Shown here in pieces: positions 1-13,000 of a DNA stretch of 64,000 bases. Origin of the DNA: Euptelea pleiosperma (taxonomy: Eukaryota; Streptophyta; Magnoliopsida; Ranunculales; Eupteleaceae); NCBI GenBank assembly GCA_035048495.1, contig CM068546.1, forward strand, positions 38,892,674-38,956,673. Direction: 5' to 3'. Under the pieces are notes generated by a model that was not told where the DNA came from, did not search any database, and saw only the letters and a list, made by a program, of their open reading frames with translations. The stretch's first letter is position 1. Every line of letters begins with the position of its first letter. The position numbers and the translations under genes were made by a program.

Positions 1-134
1 CGCAACCGGCGTAATAATTCCAACAAATAAATAATAAAAAAGCACCAATTTTCAAATCTTGATCTTTATCAAAAGGCCAAGAGTATCACCATTTCCTATT
101 CAAACTCCAGTACAATTCCTTTGCATCACGTCTG

Positions 135-355
135 ATGCAAAAAAAACAAAAAAGAGGCATAAAAATGCACGAAGCAACACCCCCGAGGCTTTCTAATCCG
201 GGACAGGCTACCCGCCACAAACTATTTTAAGATTTGGGTGTTTGAGATCGTGTGGAGGAGAGCCTTTTCAAATGGGGTGGTAGAGAAGGGTCGAACCCGC
301 AACCTTAATTTTGAGGTACAGAGCACCTTCCAGTCGAGCAACGGGCTCAAACTCA
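135..355 (-). mobile_element. tRNA-related SINE-like element
   Basis: Read on the minus strand, the stretch from about 352 to 285 looks like a tRNA. It has an A-box-like segment (GCTCGACTGG), then about 40 nt later a good B box (GGGTTCGACCC) inside a T-arm-like hairpin. A tRNA-unrelated body follows to about 135 and ends in a T-rich tract (A-rich on the plus strand at 138-152). This layout of tRNA-like head, unrelated body and simple tail is that of plant SINEs. I could not find a target-site duplication. A chance tRNA-like segment is possible, and it is not an intact tRNA gene because no acceptor stem closes. Confidence 0.45.
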
Positions 356-719
356 TTGGGGGAAGGGATCACATTAACTTCTGCAGTATGCACAGCCTCA
401 CGTGACAATCATTTTCTTCAACTAAAATCACCAAAACAATTTGTTTTTTCACAGCAGCAATTCTCAAGAGCTACAAACCTGTACACACCACCAACGGTAG
501 TTCTTGGCAAAACACCACTTTCATACACACATTCTTCTCTCCAACATCTACAAGAAACAAGAAAACCCCAAACACAAACCACCACCCCTCTGCTTACCCT
601 TGTGCCCTTGATCTGGACCAGGCAGGGTGACCCAAGAATGCAGAAGGTCAAAAGAATGTAAGAATTACACTTTCATGTGATATTTTCCTCAAGTCTTCTA
701 AATGACTCATTTGTTTTAA

Positions 720-3700
720 TTACGTCTGGTGGTTCCTTCTGCTTTCTGACCTCGAATCTGGATTGTCACTCCTGTCTGTGTCGGAACTCTCCTTCTGAGA
801 TTCAATCTCTGTGCTCCCAGCCTGAGTCCTTCGATGCCTTCGATCCTGAAAAGTTAAAAGAAATTCTCATTCAAATGGCTTGATGAAAGGTCACCCTCTT
901 CACTTTTAACCGCATCCTTTTAGAAGTGCAAATTTGATAGTCCACTGAAGAATAAATGCACATTTTTTACATGGAAACTAAGGTACCAGATCAACAGAAC
1001 ATTAAGAAGATCTACCAATGGTGATATATATATATAGCAGATCTCGCAAAGAGAGAACGCGTTTTTTCCTGAGTTTCTCTCTCATTCACGGAGCGAACCA
1101 GCTACCACTGTCCTTCGGAAACAAAACAAGCTACCGAAGGAAAGGATATATATATTCTGTGCAGGCATATTTTTTTGACTGAAAGAATGCAACAAATTGA
1201 CGGTTGTGATTATCACTGTATTTCTGGTTCAAATATCTCCCATCACAGATGGTGCACCATCTGGACCAGTATGTATACTATCCTTACAGTCCCCGAGATT
1301 CTCATGTGGAACATGGACAACCAAGAACTTAGAGAAGATAACCTCATTATTGAGATGAATAAAAGGGCTCCTGATAGGTCTAAAACCAAGAACATGAACC
1401 CACATTTGAAGAAAAACAGAGAAAAACTGAATGAGCATGTTTTTGGTTCAAATGTAGTGCAACAAAAGGGTATTAAATATCTGAGCTAGACTCGATAACC
1501 TGGAGCTGTAAGAGGATATTGAACAGCTAAACAACCTAGACTTGATATCTCAAACTCAAATGATGTATAGAGGCATAACAGACATTTCGTTTAGAGGCTC
1601 ATTAGCTGAGTAATTCCTTAATTTCCATCAGCCAACAATCTGAGAAGCTAAATGTGTTGTTGTAAGTGGGTATTGAGCATTCTATAGAGTTGTGTTTTGA
1701 TCTAAATAAGTACTAGTCAACTCAGGTTGTTCTTCTCTAAATTGCCGTTGGTTTCACATATTGTAATTTTTTTTCATAATGCTTCATATGATGTTGCTTC
1801 ATGTTTTCAAGAAAAGATCAGAATCCAAACCTCTCGGGGTATGGGATATTCCTCTGATTCAAGCATGCGGACAACTTGGCTCATCTTTGGTCTCTTGTCA
1901 GCATCTGGATCGACACACCTCAAAGCAGTCAAAAGGGCCCGTTTGAGGGCTCTCGTCGATGGCCTCGTCTCGATGTTTTGGTCCACCACTTCCTCCGAGC
2001 GTCTACTGCCAACCATCATTTTCAGCCAGTCAACCATATTCACCTGCAGGCACCAGAACGTCATATTCAATGAAACTGAGAAAACTGATTGGCAATGTTT
2101 ATTTTGGATACATAAGGGAAATAGAAAGATATCAGAACAAAGTTCTGAGGGTGGGATCATATGAATTTTGTTTGGGACATATTAAATATGCAACATCCTC
2201 GTTTCTAATGGAATTCCACAAATAAAGGTAAAAGTCAGATTCAGAAAGTTTGATTTCATAGGGGGAAATGTTAGGCAGTGTCTCTGAAAACACTACTCAA
2301 CTCTGAGTCCATGAGAGCTCAAGTACAAGTGCAAGTGTATTCCTTAATTAATGATGCTCCAATGAGTTCAATTTTGAATGATTTTATCGTATTCCAATTT
2401 TCCATAGTTGATGACTACTTAATCAACTTTTCTTTGATAACATAATTAATTGTGGAAGGAGGACTAATTCTGAGGACTAAAAAAGTACAGAAATATTTGT
2501 TTACTGCAGGATGAGTCTTGTATGGATGATTACAAGGGAAGTCAGCATGTTGAAGACAAGGTTTAAAATTTCAGTTTCGGTGAGGCCCGAACCGAAATTT
2601 CGGGATGTCGGAGGATTTCGCTTTAAAACCCCATATTTTGGGGATTTCGGTACCCCCCGAAATTTCGGTCGAAACGCCGAAATTTAAATCCTTGGTTGAA
2701 GATCAAACAAATAGAGTAGAAAAAATCAATCTGACCACTGGCCAAGTTGCAGATCAGACAGCATAAGGGCATAAACCATCCAAAGGCTTTGGAAGCATTG
2801 AAAATGGGTAAGCAATGGACCACAGCGGCAGAGATTGGAATAAAACTCGGCAAACTCGGCCTTCATATACTAGGCTTGCAGAAAACCTGACAAGTCTAGG
2901 CATCATATTTTCACATTTCTCATGGAATTTATGGGGTAATTGGATTACACTTGAGGGACCTTTGCAAAGAGTAAAAAACTGAAGATGGAAACATCTATGA
3001 ACAATTGTTCGATAACATAACAATTCCCATAACTCTATCTTTGCAACATTCAACATACTTTTGAGTTAGAAGAAAATAAATCTTGCATACCTCATGGGCA
3101 GGGCGCCCATAGTCCACAGGATCCCTTCCAGTGATTGCTTCCAAGAGAACAACCCCAAAGCTATATATGTCACTCTTTTCATTCAAAAGGCCAGAATTTG
3201 CATATTCTGGAGCAACGTATCTGAAAAAAAAAATTAAATTAAATAAACCAAAAATGATTATTTCACTATGATTGGCATTTATAATATCATGTTTGAGTTT
3301 TGACAATTTATAAAAATAATTACCCGAAGGTCCCCATAACTCGAGTGGTAATATGGCTTTTCCCAGCACCTAGCAACTTGGCCAGACCAAAATCAGATAC
3401 CTTGGCATTGAAGTCATCATCAATCAATATATTGCTGGATTTAATGTCTCGGTGCACCACTTTTGGCTCAATAGCCTCATGTAAGTAGGCAAGCCTGCAA
3501 CAATATCGTGTCTATAAGTATTAGATAAAATGAGAAATAAGAGGGCAACCAATAAAATGAGAAATATTGAAGATATAGCTCTTAATAGAGTCAAATGGAA
3601 AATTAGGATTCATGTTGCCAACCCCATATGGTTGGGATAAGGTGTAGATGATGATGGAGAAATAAGAACTAACAAATTCAGAGTTGAATTATTGAACTTA

Positions 3701-5261
3701 CGCCTTAGCTGTGCCAAGTAGAATCTTCATGCGAGCCTCCCAAGTAAGATATCCATGCTGACGCATAGCTCCATGAAGCCATTGCTCTAAATTCCCATTG
3801 TTGACATACTCGTAAACCAGCATCCTGAACATTTTTAATAAAAGGTGAATCCCAAGCCTAGAATCCAGAACCACCACTAAGCCCATCCTTAACTTTTATT
3901 CATGAGATATTGTCTTTAGCTACTGACACTTGGGAACGAATAATTCATCATGGATTGCGAGAAATTGCTGTATACATTGCGCTAGGCTATGAACAATAGC
4001 AATGTGTACGATCCAAAAAGTAGTAAGTCACATATATCGATATTTTTCTAAATTATTAATTAAATAAAAGATATTGTTAAATAAGAATTAGGTTATAATG
4101 GGCTATAGAATACATTATACGATATATCTAGTCAGAAAAATATTATTGGAGTAATGCTACAACATTCCCCACAAAGGCTTTCAAACTTCTAGTAAAAATC
4201 AATTTATTATACCTGCAGTTTGGAGGAGGAGCAAAAAGTAAATCCAAAAGTATCAGACCAAAACCCAGACAATACCCAAAATTCAGAAGATTTTTTGCTA
4301 CATATTGATGAAACAATCCACAAAAGGTATTGGCAAACGACCCATGAAAGAGGGTAGGAAAATGGTTAGAGGATCCCGTACCTGTGAGTGCCTTCAACAC
4401 AATAACCCAGCAGTCGAACTAAATTTTTGTGGCGCACGTGACCAATAGCCTCAACTTCCACTCTAAATTCCTTCTCTGCTTGGCCTCTATAAGAAAAGCA
4501 GCCAAGAAGTTAAATAAACCAAAGGGAAACAGGCCGAAGCAAGGAGGAACAATTATTATACAGTTACAATAACAGGATCATTGGTGAACTTACAGATTGT
4601 TGAGGAGCTTTTTAACCGCTACCGGAGTCCCATTGATCAGATGGCCACGGTAAACAACTCCATATCCGCCCTCCCCAATGACATTTTCCTTTGAAAACCG
4701 GTTGGTTGCGAGCTCTAAGTCCCTCAACGTGAACCAGTGACCCCAACCAAGGTGAGAGAATTCAGGTAAACCGGTTAGAGGTGAAGGGGCAGTTATGGGA
4801 TTAGAAGAGGATGGCCTATACACAGTAACAGTCCCAGAATTCCCTTCTTCCCCGGATTGGGACCCAGCCCCATCTTTCTCCACCTGATGAAATGAGCCGG
4901 ATTGACTATTTTGATCACCATTATTCGTTTTGCCCATACCCAAATGGACCAGAACCCTGTCTGATTCTTTCTCACTAGATTTGTCATGAATAGTGAGGAG
5001 AATCCCGTCACGAGGAACGAATTCGTTGTTTGATACTTGCTCCACCTTTACCTCTTTGATTTCCTTTGAAAAGGTTGGGATTTGGCTAAAGGGGAGCTTA
5101 TCCGTAGCCCTTCTTGATTTCCTTCGTGAAGTAAGACAGAACGATAGTACAGAGAGAATAATCACAATAGATAAACCAACACCAATCCCAATTAAAACCC
5201 AGACCTTGAGACCAAAAACAGCTGTTTTCTTGGATAGTTCAGCATTAAGATCAGTCCCCAT
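720..5261 (-). CDS. RLCK-V (GPK1-type) receptor-like serine/threonine kinase
   Basis: Seven coding exons, joined in this order: 5261-4594, 4486-4382, 3824-3702, 3494-3324, 3220-3091, 2043-1831, 845-720. Phases agree at every GT-AG junction, giving 511 aa, the usual size for this family. ATG at 5259-5261 is chosen because the N terminus ([12 protein letters not shown]) is the conserved family start. A single membrane segment lies at about residues 17-42, followed by basic residues and a serine-rich linker with no ectodomain. The kinase domain has a glycine-rich loop (GEGGYG, about 196), the VAVKK lysine (217), HRDIKSSN (Asp about 315), DFGLAKLL (about 333) and an [20 protein letters not shown] activation/P+1 region, so it should be active. 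The C terminus after PIPRE is charged and Ser/Arg-rich. Related Arabidopsis proteins are At2g42960, At3g59110, At5g18500 and GPK1; their substrates are mostly unknown. The long fifth intron carries a small hAT MITE. Confidence 0.93.
2557..2694. mobile_element. hAT-type MITE in kinase intron
   Basis: A 138-bp element starts CAAGGTTTAAA and ends TTTAAATCCTTG, an imperfect terminal inverted repeat. It is flanked by a perfect 8-bp direct repeat GTTGAAGA (2549-2556 and 2695-2702). An 8-bp target duplication with CAAGG-type ends is the hallmark of the hAT superfamily. The interior is rich in AAATTTCGG motifs in both orientations. It lies in the intron between coding exons 5 and 6 of the receptor-like kinase and does not touch the splice sites. 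Confidence 0.8.
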
Positions 5262-6420
5262 TTTTTCAGATGTCAAGAAGCCTACAAAACAGAAAATAGG
5301 ATAATTGAAAATGTAATTCTATGTACAAAATAACTCATATTTTAAATATATTTTGCCTTTTTTTTATTGACATTCTCTTTCTATTTCTCAACAACGCAAT
5401 TTCATTGGAATTTCTTGTTATGCCACAAAGTATGAATTCTGATACATGTCATCATACATAGATAAAATGACAAAAACAGCCCAGCATTTTCCTTTAAATC
5501 CAACAAAAACCCATGAGATTAAGAAGAAGAATTAGTGTAGTATGTCCACAGTACACCAAAGAGGAGGGGAGAGAGGAGGGGAAGATGAAAAATGATAACA
5601 CCAGCTAACCATTTCCAATCTCGCAGAGATAGATCAGATAACACAATGGAAACAGAACAACAACAAAAAATCTCAATATCTGATTCTCAAATTCCTCTTC
5701 GTACCAATATAAACAAGACGAACCATTTCTAACCTCTATGAAATAAATCGAAAACACGAAGTAACAAACACAGAAATTTGATCTGAAGGAACGGTAACAA
5801 ACATAGAGATATCATATTTCTTCAATATCTTACTCATAACCAACAAACCCATTTCCAATCTCATATGATAAAAGTACAACAAAAAGGCAAAAACCATAAT
5901 AAAAATGCCATCTTTTCAAAAAAAAATCTCTTTCTCATACCAGTGTTAGGATTCACAAGAGTAGCCACGGGCCAGATCTCTGAACCCCCTTCTCCACACC
6001 CTCCTCTTCAATCAAATAATCAAACCCTATCCCTAGATCTCTGATCAAAGAAACCCAACAACAACCCATCCATCCCAATACATCCTAATCAACCCCATTA
6101 TCAGAAGCACCAGATAAATAGACAGTTGGGATGGATTACCTTTCTGGGTTTTCTCTTCTGGCCAAATGGGTATCTAAATCTAAGCTCAGGTGGAGCTTTC
6201 TCACACCACACCTGCCCCCCTCTTGAAAGCCCTAATCTCAACCCTAGATGACAATAATCCTCTCCTGTGATTGAAGGGATTTGCAGAAAGTACTGGGTCA
6301 TGGAATTCTGGGTGAGAGTTAGAGATGGTGGGGATAATAAGAAGGGGTGGAGTTATCAGTGGTAGGTAATAAGGAGATGCCTTACAAACAGTAAAAGAGA
6401 AGCATGAAAATGGAAGGTCT
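5262..6420 (-). other. Kinase 5' leader, leader introns and proximal promoter
   Basis: Upstream of the ATG the minus strand shows an acceptor (TTTTGTAG, ending at 5281) and a matching donor (CTG followed by GTATGAG at 5941-5935), which indicates a leader intron of about 660 bp. A second possible acceptor (TTGATCAG near 6046) and donor (AAAG followed by GTAATCC near 6141) suggest one more leader intron. Transcription probably begins around 6250-6420. Leader introns are common in this kinase family. Exact ends cannot be fixed without transcripts. Confidence 0.5.
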
Positions 6421-7011
6421 CTTGGGTGTCTGTTGATTTCTTTAAAGGAGGGACTTTTGAAGGTGACTGATTAACAGAAATTTAATCAAAAAAATATTAT
6501 ATAATAAACTTTTAATTGGGATTTTTTTATTCATTTTTTAAGTTAATTTGTTTTACAAATTTTAAAAATTTTAAGCTTTTTGTTGGTCAAACATCATTGA
6601 AAAAATTTGGAGAGAGACTAGTCTGCAAATGGGGTGATGATGAAAGACAGCAATAAGTGTGAATCAAGAATTTAATCTCATGAGGAAAATGTAATCTAAT
6701 AATGGGTTTGATGGTCAAAGAAACAAATTGGATCCCAGATTTCCCAAAAGTCTAAAACTACTGAGTTACCTTTAATGGTGATTTATGGGGAATTACAAGC
6801 ATACCCACTTCCATGAAAATTGAATTTGTGTTCTAAAAATTACAAAGATGGTCCTCCTTGAGTTTAGTGTTTTAAGTTTTTGGTGACTAGGGAATGTAAA
6901 CTAGTAGGTTGGAGATAGTCAAAGAAACAGACTGGATACCACATCTCTTGTAATAGCAACTGCCATTGTTTTGCTATTGAATTACAAGCATACCTTTTAG
7001 AGTATTGTTTG
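6421..7011. other. Intergenic AT-rich spacer
   Basis: AT-rich sequence upstream of the kinase gene with long A and T runs. No coding exon, RNA gene or well-bounded transposon was seen here. Confidence 0.5.
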
Positions 7012-7640
7012 TACCCTCTTGTCTAGTTTTTCTTGCAAAATTTGCAAAAAAACAAAGTAATAATCATAATCATGGTTTAAAAAACGGCCGTTATAATAAA
7101 GTAACGCCGTTATAACAGTAATGCCTAGAACCCGTTACGGGATTTCTCATTATAACTATTTTTACCAAAAAAATAAATAAAATAGGATAATAATCATAAC
7201 GGTAATGTTATGGGACCGTTATACCCTTATTACAGACCATTCAAAACCTCGATCATAACAACAAACAAAATACCCTCTTGTCTAGTTTCTACAAAAAATT
7301 TTTGCAAAACAAAGTAATATTCATAATCATGGTTTAAAAATGGCCATTATAATAAAGTAACACCGTTATGGGACCGTTATACCCTTGTAACAGACCATTT
7401 AAAACCTTGATCAGAACAACAAACAAAATACCCTCATCTAGTTTTTGCAAAAAAAAATTGCAAAACAAAGTAATAATCATAATCATGGTTTAAAAAATGG
7501 CCGTTATAACAGTAATGCCTTGACCCCGTTACGGTATTACTAGTTATAACTATTTTTACCCAAAAACAGGATATCCATCATAACGTTAATGTTATGGAAC
7601 CGTTATACCCTTATAACAGACCATTTAAAACCTTGATCGT
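7012..7640. repeat. Tandem array of three units, each holding a hAT-like MITE
   Basis: Three unequal direct repeats start at about 7012, 7270 and 7429. Each begins TACCCTC, passes through a run of TTGCAAAACAAAGTAATAATCAT, then contains an element opening CATGGTTTAAAA with GGCCGTTATAA and closing AAAACCT(T/C)G. The flanks of the first and third inner elements still show near-matching 8-bp repeats (ATCATAAT/ATCATAAC and ATCATAAT/ATCGTAAT). So one hAT-type insertion together with its host flank appears to have been tandemly copied, with internal loss in the second unit. Confidence 0.65.
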
Positions 7641-7904
7641 AATAACAAACAAAAATGAAAGGAAAAAAATAGAATGAAAGAGAATATAGTGCCAATTCAC
7701 ATTGAATTGCTACAGTTCATAAATGTCTTTTTTATGGATGCCAGTTACCAATCCGTTATTTGTTGCAGAAGAACAATGTACTAAGTAGAAAGATGTTTGA
7801 ATTAATTCTATATAGAGATATCCAAAACATAGTAACTTCGATCGATTGATTGATCGCCCGTACTATACATTAATATGTTGCAGAAGAACAATGTACCATG
7901 TACT

Positions 7905-8170
7905 AAGGTTTAAAAGGGACCGTTATAACGGTATAAAGGATTGGGGGCTTTATTTTTATAAAACAGGGGAAAACGGGAAATAATGGAAAAAATGGACTAA
8001 AATTCAAATTTTGAATTTCAAATTTTCAGTAAAATTTATAACTGAAAAATAACAGAAATAACTGATATTTTTTTAACATATTTTCATAAAATAGTGGCCG
8101 TTATAAAAAAAAAAAAAGACAGCTGTAACAGCTATTTGAATTACAGAGGTCCCCGTTTTTTTTAAACCAG
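7905..8170. mobile_element. Degenerate hAT-like MITE (TTATAACGG family)
   Basis: The left end reads CTAAGGTTTAAAAGGGACCG with TTATAACGG; the right end is CCGTTTTTTTTAAACCAGG. These are the inverted termini of the TTATAACGG family seen at 41366 and 44291, with an AT-rich interior. No clean target duplication was found, so the boundaries are approximate. Confidence 0.55.
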
Positions 8171-8337
8171 GGGTACAAAGATATTTGAATTACATCTATG
8201 TCAAGTGGTCCAAGATTTAATAACAGCAATTGAAGTATTACAGCACATCCACGGATAAATCATTTATGGGTACACATTCTATGTTATACATTTGCAGAAC
8301 AGTCTACCGTAAAAAAGATGTTAAGGATTTCTTATTT

Positions 8338-8556
8338 GGGTCAGGCTTAGGAGACCCCCATTTTTCTGACCCCTCTTGTTGTTAGTGTGCTCGGCCGTGG
8401 ATTTCAAGAATCCAACATTGGTCGTCAGCGCAAGCTGGCATCACTTATTGCACTTTTGGGGGGCGCCGACAACCATCATTGGATTCGTGAAATCCACGGC
8501 CAAGCGCGCGAACACCCCGAGAGGGGTCAGAAAAGGGGTTCTTTGGAGCCTAAGCC
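8338..8556. mobile_element. Mutator-type MITE with 9-bp TSD
   Basis: A 219-bp element with inverted ends: GGCTTAGGAGACCCCCA at left and the complement ending GGAGCCTAAGCC at right. Subterminal repeats GACCCCTC and GAGGGGTC follow, then an inner inverted pair around GGATTTCAAGAATCCA. A perfect 9-bp direct repeat TTCTTATTT lies at 8329-8337 and 8557-8565. A nine-base duplication with long inverted repeats points to the Mutator superfamily. Related sequences occur at 61867 and 63694. No coding capacity. Confidence 0.75.
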
Positions 8557-8565
8557 TTCTTATTT

Positions 8566-9657
8566 TTGTTGTGATAGGTGTCTTGTATTCTGCAAGGGGT
8601 ACTGGTTTGTAGAGATCTACTCAATTTTATATCCTAAACTAGGGGGCACTGGGGTTGCAAAGAACGGGGGGCCCACCAATAGCGTAATTTGTCCGTACAA
8701 TCTGTATTAGGGTATTTTAGACAATATATATTCTCTAAAGGAGTGTTAGGGTTTCACTCGTATGTTGGAAAAATATGAGAGATGGAGGAAAATATTATAA
8801 CCCTAATTCTTCAAAAATAGTGAAAGAACTCTTCTCGCTCGTGAAAGTAGGCACACAGCTGAATTGCGAAAATCTGCATCTATGTTTGATCTTTCTATTT
8901 TTTCCTTATCCCTGGTTGATCGATTTTTAATTGTTTCTACAACTTCAATCGATGATTGCTCCAAAGGGGTGTTTTCCATTTTAAAGTACATTGCTTCAGC
9001 TTTTTGTGATTTATATAATAAGTTGATCAGTATTTTTTATTTTATTTTTAGAAAACGCTGTAATTGGGATGCATGGTAGTCATGTCATACATGTTACAGA
9101 TGCGATAACTGCGAAAGATTGCAATGTAGTGAGCATAAAGAACATGATTTTTGGCTTTTCTAGTTGCTTTGATTAAGGTGGTTAGCCTTTTTTTTTTGGT
9201 CTTGTTAAAGGTGTTTTATCCTAACAAACATGATGCTTTATAGCTTAAAATAAGGGCTATTGCTTTCCGAGTCATTTGTATTTGCTTCATTTGAAACGCG
9301 GAGTTGGCCCGCTTAAAAGAAAAGGGTGCGAGACAAGAATGCTTTCATAGAGGTAACCCATCTAGTACTATTCTCGCAAAAGCATGTTTAAAGTGGAGAT
9401 TTGCTCGCTAAATAAGGTATGATATTGCATCAAATCCGAGGGGTATCGAGTAAAGCGTGCGATCGATCTTCGTGCATTCGAAATTATATTTGCTTCCAAA
9501 ATCAACATCGTTCCTGAGAATTCTTTTTGTTTATGAAAGCAAGCATGAATTATGAATCTACCAGGTTTTTTTTTAATCTTTGCTTTAATTCAAAGAAAAT
9601 ATATTTTCATTGATTTTGACATGCCTACATGGGGCCGACATGAAGATGAATCAAGGG
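8566..9657. other. Intergenic, no recognised feature
   Basis: AT-rich unique-looking DNA. Short open frames here lack codon bias, splice logic or recognisable domains. Nothing that I can support. Confidence 0.5.
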
Positions 9658-9725
9658 CTATTTTTAGGTGTAAATGATCTCCTCGCCATGGAGATCATCC
9701 TCACCAAAAATCAACTCATTTCGAC
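9658..9725. repeat. Fragment of the GATCTCCTCACC palindrome repeat
   Basis: A short copy of a repeat in which GATGATCTCCTC and its complement GAGATCATCCTC flank a small loop, followed by CACCAAAAATCA. The same block is found at 26490, 28960, 29635, 30250 and 42165, usually inside larger inverted-repeat elements. Confidence 0.6.
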
Positions 9726-9897
9726 ATTTCAAGCTCTATAAAAAAGGGATTACAAGTTTAAAAATTATCAACCGTCCATTTCTCTATTAAATTTAGTGTA
9801 CTTTAAATAGGTTTAGAAGTTTCAAAATGAGCCCTTGAATCATCTCCATGTGAGCCCCATATAGAGGTGTCAATATAATCTAACCGTTATTTATAAC

Positions 9898-10018
9898 TAG
9901 TGGGTGGCCCGTGCCCACAGCACTCCCTGACAAAGCGTTTGCCAAAATCAGGTGTGAGTAGTTGAGATCCATCGTCTAGTTGGGGGATAAGATCTCGGCC
10001 CTTCTTTATTGAAGCCTC
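9898..10018 (-). mobile_element. Helitron-like 3' end fragment
   Basis: On the minus strand the sequence runs through GGCCGAGATCTTAT and a hairpin (GTGC, loop TGTGG, GCAC) followed 11 nt later by CTAG and a host T. A hairpin shortly before CTRR, next to T, is the 3' signature of Helitrons. The same sequence ends at 19091 on the plus strand and, diverged, at 44224. The 5' part of this copy appears truncated. Candidate call only, because Helitron ends are short. Confidence 0.4.
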
Positions 10019-13000
10019 TGAGGATCATGAACATGTAAGATTGACAGTATTGCCCACCATAAAAAAGCAAAACTAATTAAATAAAAGTAAGTCTAACCAG
10101 TCAAGCAGTGAATATTTATTCAAGGTATAAATTAAACGCAAAGCCCAGGAAGTACCAATGTTTGAACAATCAGGGCAGGTTGGCAGTAATGGCAGTTCAG
10201 TAATTATACAAATGTTCTAGGGGCTTCTTGGACGTGTAATAATATAATTCTTTTTTTTTTCCATATAAAAATGATGACCAGGTTTGGGAGTATTAACACC
10301 CCATTTGGACCTTAGAGCCCCTCCTAATAAGATAAAATTAACTCAAGGTATATATTTGAAGAAAACCTAAAATATATTAAATTTACAAAAAAAAAAAAAA
10401 AAAAAAAAATCGGACTATTAAGATCGTCCAATCGGATCAATATTTGGTTCATTAGATTTCATTTTCGGGACCCGCAGAAGATCTTAATGTCTTAGCACAT
10501 CCGTCTTTGACAACTTTACATCGCATCAATCGGATGGTTATGATCATCCATATAATTAATTTATGAATGCATGGGGTTATTAATTATTAGTTGGTCTGTC
10601 TAGATTGATGATATGTGCTGTGTACCTGACCAATAAATTGATTTTGATATTCATCCATAGGTTACTTTATAGGGTGCTTAGCTTAATTTTTCTCTACTCT
10701 AGGGTTAATGAAAATTCGACGACGCTTTAATCAAATGCTTATGTCTGTGAATTTTTCAACACCAGATGGAAACTTCGCTCGTGGACTTACACGCCAACCC
10801 ATTGATCAAAAGCTTGCCTACCAAAAGTTTGTAAAAAAAAAAAAAAAAAGATGAATCTTTAACTTGCTTATAGTGGATTCAAAATTTCAAACCCGTGATA
10901 TCAATCACGCGAAAAATATACACAGCTGATGGAGACAACACCCTAATTTCGCAAAGCAGTCCTGTTGTCGTCGACGTAGTATGGTTTAATCAAGAAATAG
11001 TTTAGGAAAATTGGAGTCATTTTTCTAAATGGGTATTTTTTTTTTAATCACTAGCATCAGAAAAGTATGGTTGTCATCTAGCTCTCTAGGTCACATTAGT
11101 CTAGCTTGGTAGACTTAGTTGCATATAACACATGTAGCTAATAATAAAAAAAAAATGTGTTTAAGAAAATTTTATATTAGGGGATTGCTTTCACTTGGGT
11201 TAATACGAATTCGATGCGACGATCCATTCTTGATGGTGTGCCTATTTTATCACAAATAAGGTTAGAAAATTCACCCTCGAGCACGCAAACAACCTTGACT
11301 TTTATCAGTTTTTTGGGAACAAACATGTCTGCGACTGAAAACGATGAAAAATTTTCATTTTGTTCGATAGGGATAACGCTCCTAATTTCACAAAATTACT
11401 GAAAAGAAGTCTCCGTTAAATAAGTAATTTACATTTATTGCAAAAATGAAGGGCATTTCATGACTAAAATAGACAAAAAAAAAGGCACGTTGTTTTGCGC
11501 CGTTTCAAGGAAAATGTAGTGCATCGGAAAGAATCGAAAATTACTCCGACTTTGCAAGAATGGTTAATATCAAATTGTCCTTTATTCCCAATTTTTTTTT
11601 TTTTACAAAAAAGCACAAAAAAGGGTTTAACAATGTAGATTTTATGATGTTTTACTTAGAAACTTTTGCTGAAAGAAAAGTCATAAAGAAAGTTAATTTG
11701 GATGATCCAAACAACCCCTTTAGCTTCAATTTTCCCACATAATTGACAAGAAATAATATAACCTCAGATCCCCCCCCCCCCAAAAAAAAAAAAAAAAATT
11801 AGGTTGGTTAGCCTATGTGGCCTTTGGAATTAGAAACAGATCCCCCAACAAACCAAGGTCAAATCAAGGAGGACATTGCCTTGTATTAAAAATAAAGCTA
11901 TAAATTAAACAAATAGACCCCCTAACAATCAAATAACCTAAAATAATACAAGTAGATTCCTTCCCTGTCCTTCAACCCCTCCCCACCCTAAAGGCCTATG
12001 TGCCCTCCATTTTTAGGGCAGACCATCAAATGGGTCCTAGGTTTTAAATCAAATAATACTAGGGGCTCTCAATCAGAGGTCAACAAGAACATACTTCTAT
12101 ATGGATTTTATGCTCCTCATGCATAGATTTCAGAATCTTGAACGTTGGAAGTTAGGCAAAGGAAAAATGTCCTACCCACGATGAAGTACCTAGTCTCCTT
12201 CCTATTCTTAGCCAGATGTCTCTTGGTAGATAGACCTTAGTTAACAACCAGAAATGTCTGCATCTCTGTGTGCACGCATGTGTGCCCCTAACCTATGCCA
12301 CAGTAATTTAAATTCCATTATCCACATAATTTTAAAAGCGTTTGTGGGTCCGTCATCCCGGTACTGTCTTATCAAAATGATTGGTATCGGAAACAAAGTT
12401 TAATGGCATTTTCAAAAGTTGATTAAGATTGATTTAGTTGACGATTTTGACAAATTCGACCGAGATGAAAATATTTATCCGCTTTACCATTTTATTTTCT
12501 AGATTGAAGGAGGATCTTACAAGTGAAATTCAGAGCTAATGATACTCGCTCTTCGATTCGATCGATATTTTCAGCTTTAATTGGATCCCTCACTTCCATG
12601 TTAGACGGCTCAAATGCGTCGTCGCTGGGATAAGGATCAACCGCCGTTTCTTTTCTTGATCAGGCGGATGGCTCGCGGGGTTGCAATAATTCGATTGGGT
12701 TGATCTTCGACACATCGAATCACATTGGTGGGTCCTCTAAAATGGTGGGTCTCACTTATGAATCATGATCACTTAGATGATTATGTTATTAGTCAACGTT
12801 AACAGTAGGAAAGATGCCCTATTATGGGTGGTCCTAACGAAGATTTAGGAGGATAAAGCAGAAGATTTGATTATCTTTCCTGTTGGCATGTGTATGTGCC
12901 ATAAAAGACACATACAAAAAATAAATATTAATCTATAGGCTTTTTTTTCTTTGGCTGCTACAAATTGGGAACTTCCTTGAAGGTGACTCGTGCGGGTCTG

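Noticed and set aside
289..352. Intact tRNA gene
   Set aside because: The B box is good, but no acceptor stem pairs and the body continues as a SINE-like tail.
311..661. 116-codon plus-strand frame at the window start
   Set aside because: Begins with TTG, overlaps the SINE-like tRNA head, and has no domain or splice support.
5262..5276. Upstream extension of the kinase to MTSEK
   Set aside because: The first codon would be TTG; the family start [12 protein letters not shown] begins at the ATG at 5261.
7012..7640. CRISPR-like repeat array
   Set aside because: Unequal units, transposon content and plant nuclear context; no short repeat/spacer regularity.
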